Part shown: piece by piece, positions 12,330 to 12,910 of the stretch
Layout of the letters: each line of letters begins with the position of its first letter
How positions within the stretch are numbered: the first letter of the stretch is position 1
DNA from: an uncultured Clostridia bacterium
Lineage (GTDB): Bacteria; Bacillota; Clostridia; Oscillospirales; CAG-272
Assembly (NCBI GenBank): GCA_947367285.1
Contig: CANBDB010000030.1
Span: 1 to 12,910, forward strand
DNA: 12,910 bases
Direction: 5' to 3'
Made by a program: the position numbers and the translations under genes
The notes under the pieces: model-generated
The model's input: only the letters and a program-made list of their open reading frames with translations
The model's database searches: none
Told to the model about the DNA's origin: nothing

Positions 12330-12878
12330 TTATTTCTTAAAGTATCTGTTGTAAAGACCCTCGAATGCCTTGCCGTGACGAGCTTCGTCGCGAGCCATTT
12401 CGTGAACTGTATCGTGAATTGCGTCGAGGTTAAGCTCTTTTGCTCTCTTAGCAAGCTCAAATTTGCCGTTTGTAGCGCCGAATTCAGCATCAATTCTGAG
12501 TTCGAGGTTTCTCTTTGTGGAGTCTGTGAGCATCTCACCGAGGAGCTCAGCGAACTTAGAAGCGTGCTCTGCCTCTTCCCAAGCTGCCTTTTCCCAGTAA
12601 AGACCGATTTCAGGGTAGCCTTCTCTATGAGCAACTCTTGCCATAGCGAGATACATACCAACCTCTGTGCACTCTGCCTCAAAGTTGGAACGAAGTCCCA
12701 TAATAACGTCTTCGTGAGCGCCCTGAGCAACACCAAGAACGTGCTCTGCAGCCCATGCTCTTTCCTCATCCTTCACTTCATTGAACTTGGAAGCGGGAAC
12801 CTTACAAACGGGGCACTTTTCGGGAGCGGAATCTCCCTCGTGAACGTAACCACAAACTGAACATACGAATTTTGCCAT
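12330..12878 (-). CDS. Reverse-order rubrerythrin
   Basis: Rubrerythrins are cytoplasmic non-haem di-iron peroxidases that protect anaerobes by reducing hydrogen peroxide, fed by NAD(P)H through a rubredoxin-type iron site. Here the rubredoxin domain is N-terminal (CSVC at 6-9 and CPVC at 22-25) and the ferritin-like four-helix domain follows (about 45-180), the reverse of the classic order. This arrangement is known from clostridia. Likely di-iron ligands sit in FEAECTE (66-72), EEAEH (101-105) and EMARDEARH (160-168). The 182-residue length is normal. AAGGAG lies 9 nt before the ATG at 12878. The promoter would lie beyond the window edge. The neighbouring genes on this side are convergent and unrelated. 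Confidence 0.95.
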   Translation of the reverse strand: MAKFVCSVCGYVHEGDSAPEKCPVCKVPASKFNEVKDEERAWAAEHVLGVAQGAHEDVIMGLRSNFEAECTEVGMYLAMARVAHREGYPEIGLYWEKAAWEEAEHASKFAELLGEMLTDSTKRNLELRIDAEFGATNGKFELAKRAKELNLDAIHDTVHEMARDEARHGKAFEGLYNRYFKK

Positions 12879-12910
12879 AATAATTGTCTCCTTTTTTCTA
12901 CATAAAAATT

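Noticed and set aside
12106..12354. An 82-codon plus-strand frame between the LRR and rubrerythrin genes.
   Set aside because: It is made of GTAGGG repeats and the inverted-end element and runs into the rubrerythrin gene on the opposite strand.

Overview
The window looks like a chromosomal segment of an anaerobic, low-to-moderate GC Clostridia-type Firmicute, probably a gut commensal. The evidence is a reverse-order rubrerythrin, meso-diaminopimelate synthesis (dapF), a cytoplasmic BspA-type leucine-rich repeat protein, AAGGAG-type ribosome binding sites before most genes, and intergenic DNA full of short hairpin repeats. I cannot place it below class level. There are no RNA genes, CRISPR arrays, transposases or phage genes.

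Layout. Positions 1-5000 hold a minus-strand cluster read in the order mreD, CPBP membrane protease, class B penicillin-binding protein (PBP2 type), DusB-like tRNA-dihydrouridine synthase. A good sigma-A-like promoter lies at 4949-4977. The first three genes are envelope genes: elongasome scaffold, membrane protease and cell-wall transpeptidase. Upstream, after about 560 bp of repeat-rich noncoding DNA, is a 734-residue minus-strand protein with three predicted membrane segments, two Rossmann/RCK-like segments and a C-terminal RyR-like domain. It has its own promoter and terminator. Next is dapF, also on the minus strand. Divergent from dapF and on the plus strand are a PlsC-family acyltransferase with an added zinc ribbon and a zinc-ribbon plus LRR_5 protein. 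A 463-bp stretch of repeats follows, then rubrerythrin on the minus strand at the right edge.

How the genes relate. DapF supplies the peptidoglycan cross-linking residue, PBP2 cross-links it and MreD helps organise the machine, so the left two thirds has a cell-wall flavour. The acyltransferase is likely to act in membrane phospholipid synthesis. The roles of the RyR-like membrane protein and the LRR protein are unknown.

The most notable points are: (1) the membrane-RCK-like-RyR protein; (2) a modular A/T-hairpin repeat family found just 3' of three different genes, each time in the sense orientation of that gene; (3) a second GTAGGG hairpin family in tandem pairs, with a similar sequence apparently inserted in frame in the dus gene; and (4) a roughly 110-bp element with perfect 14-bp inverted ends upstream of nothing and downstream of rubrerythrin.
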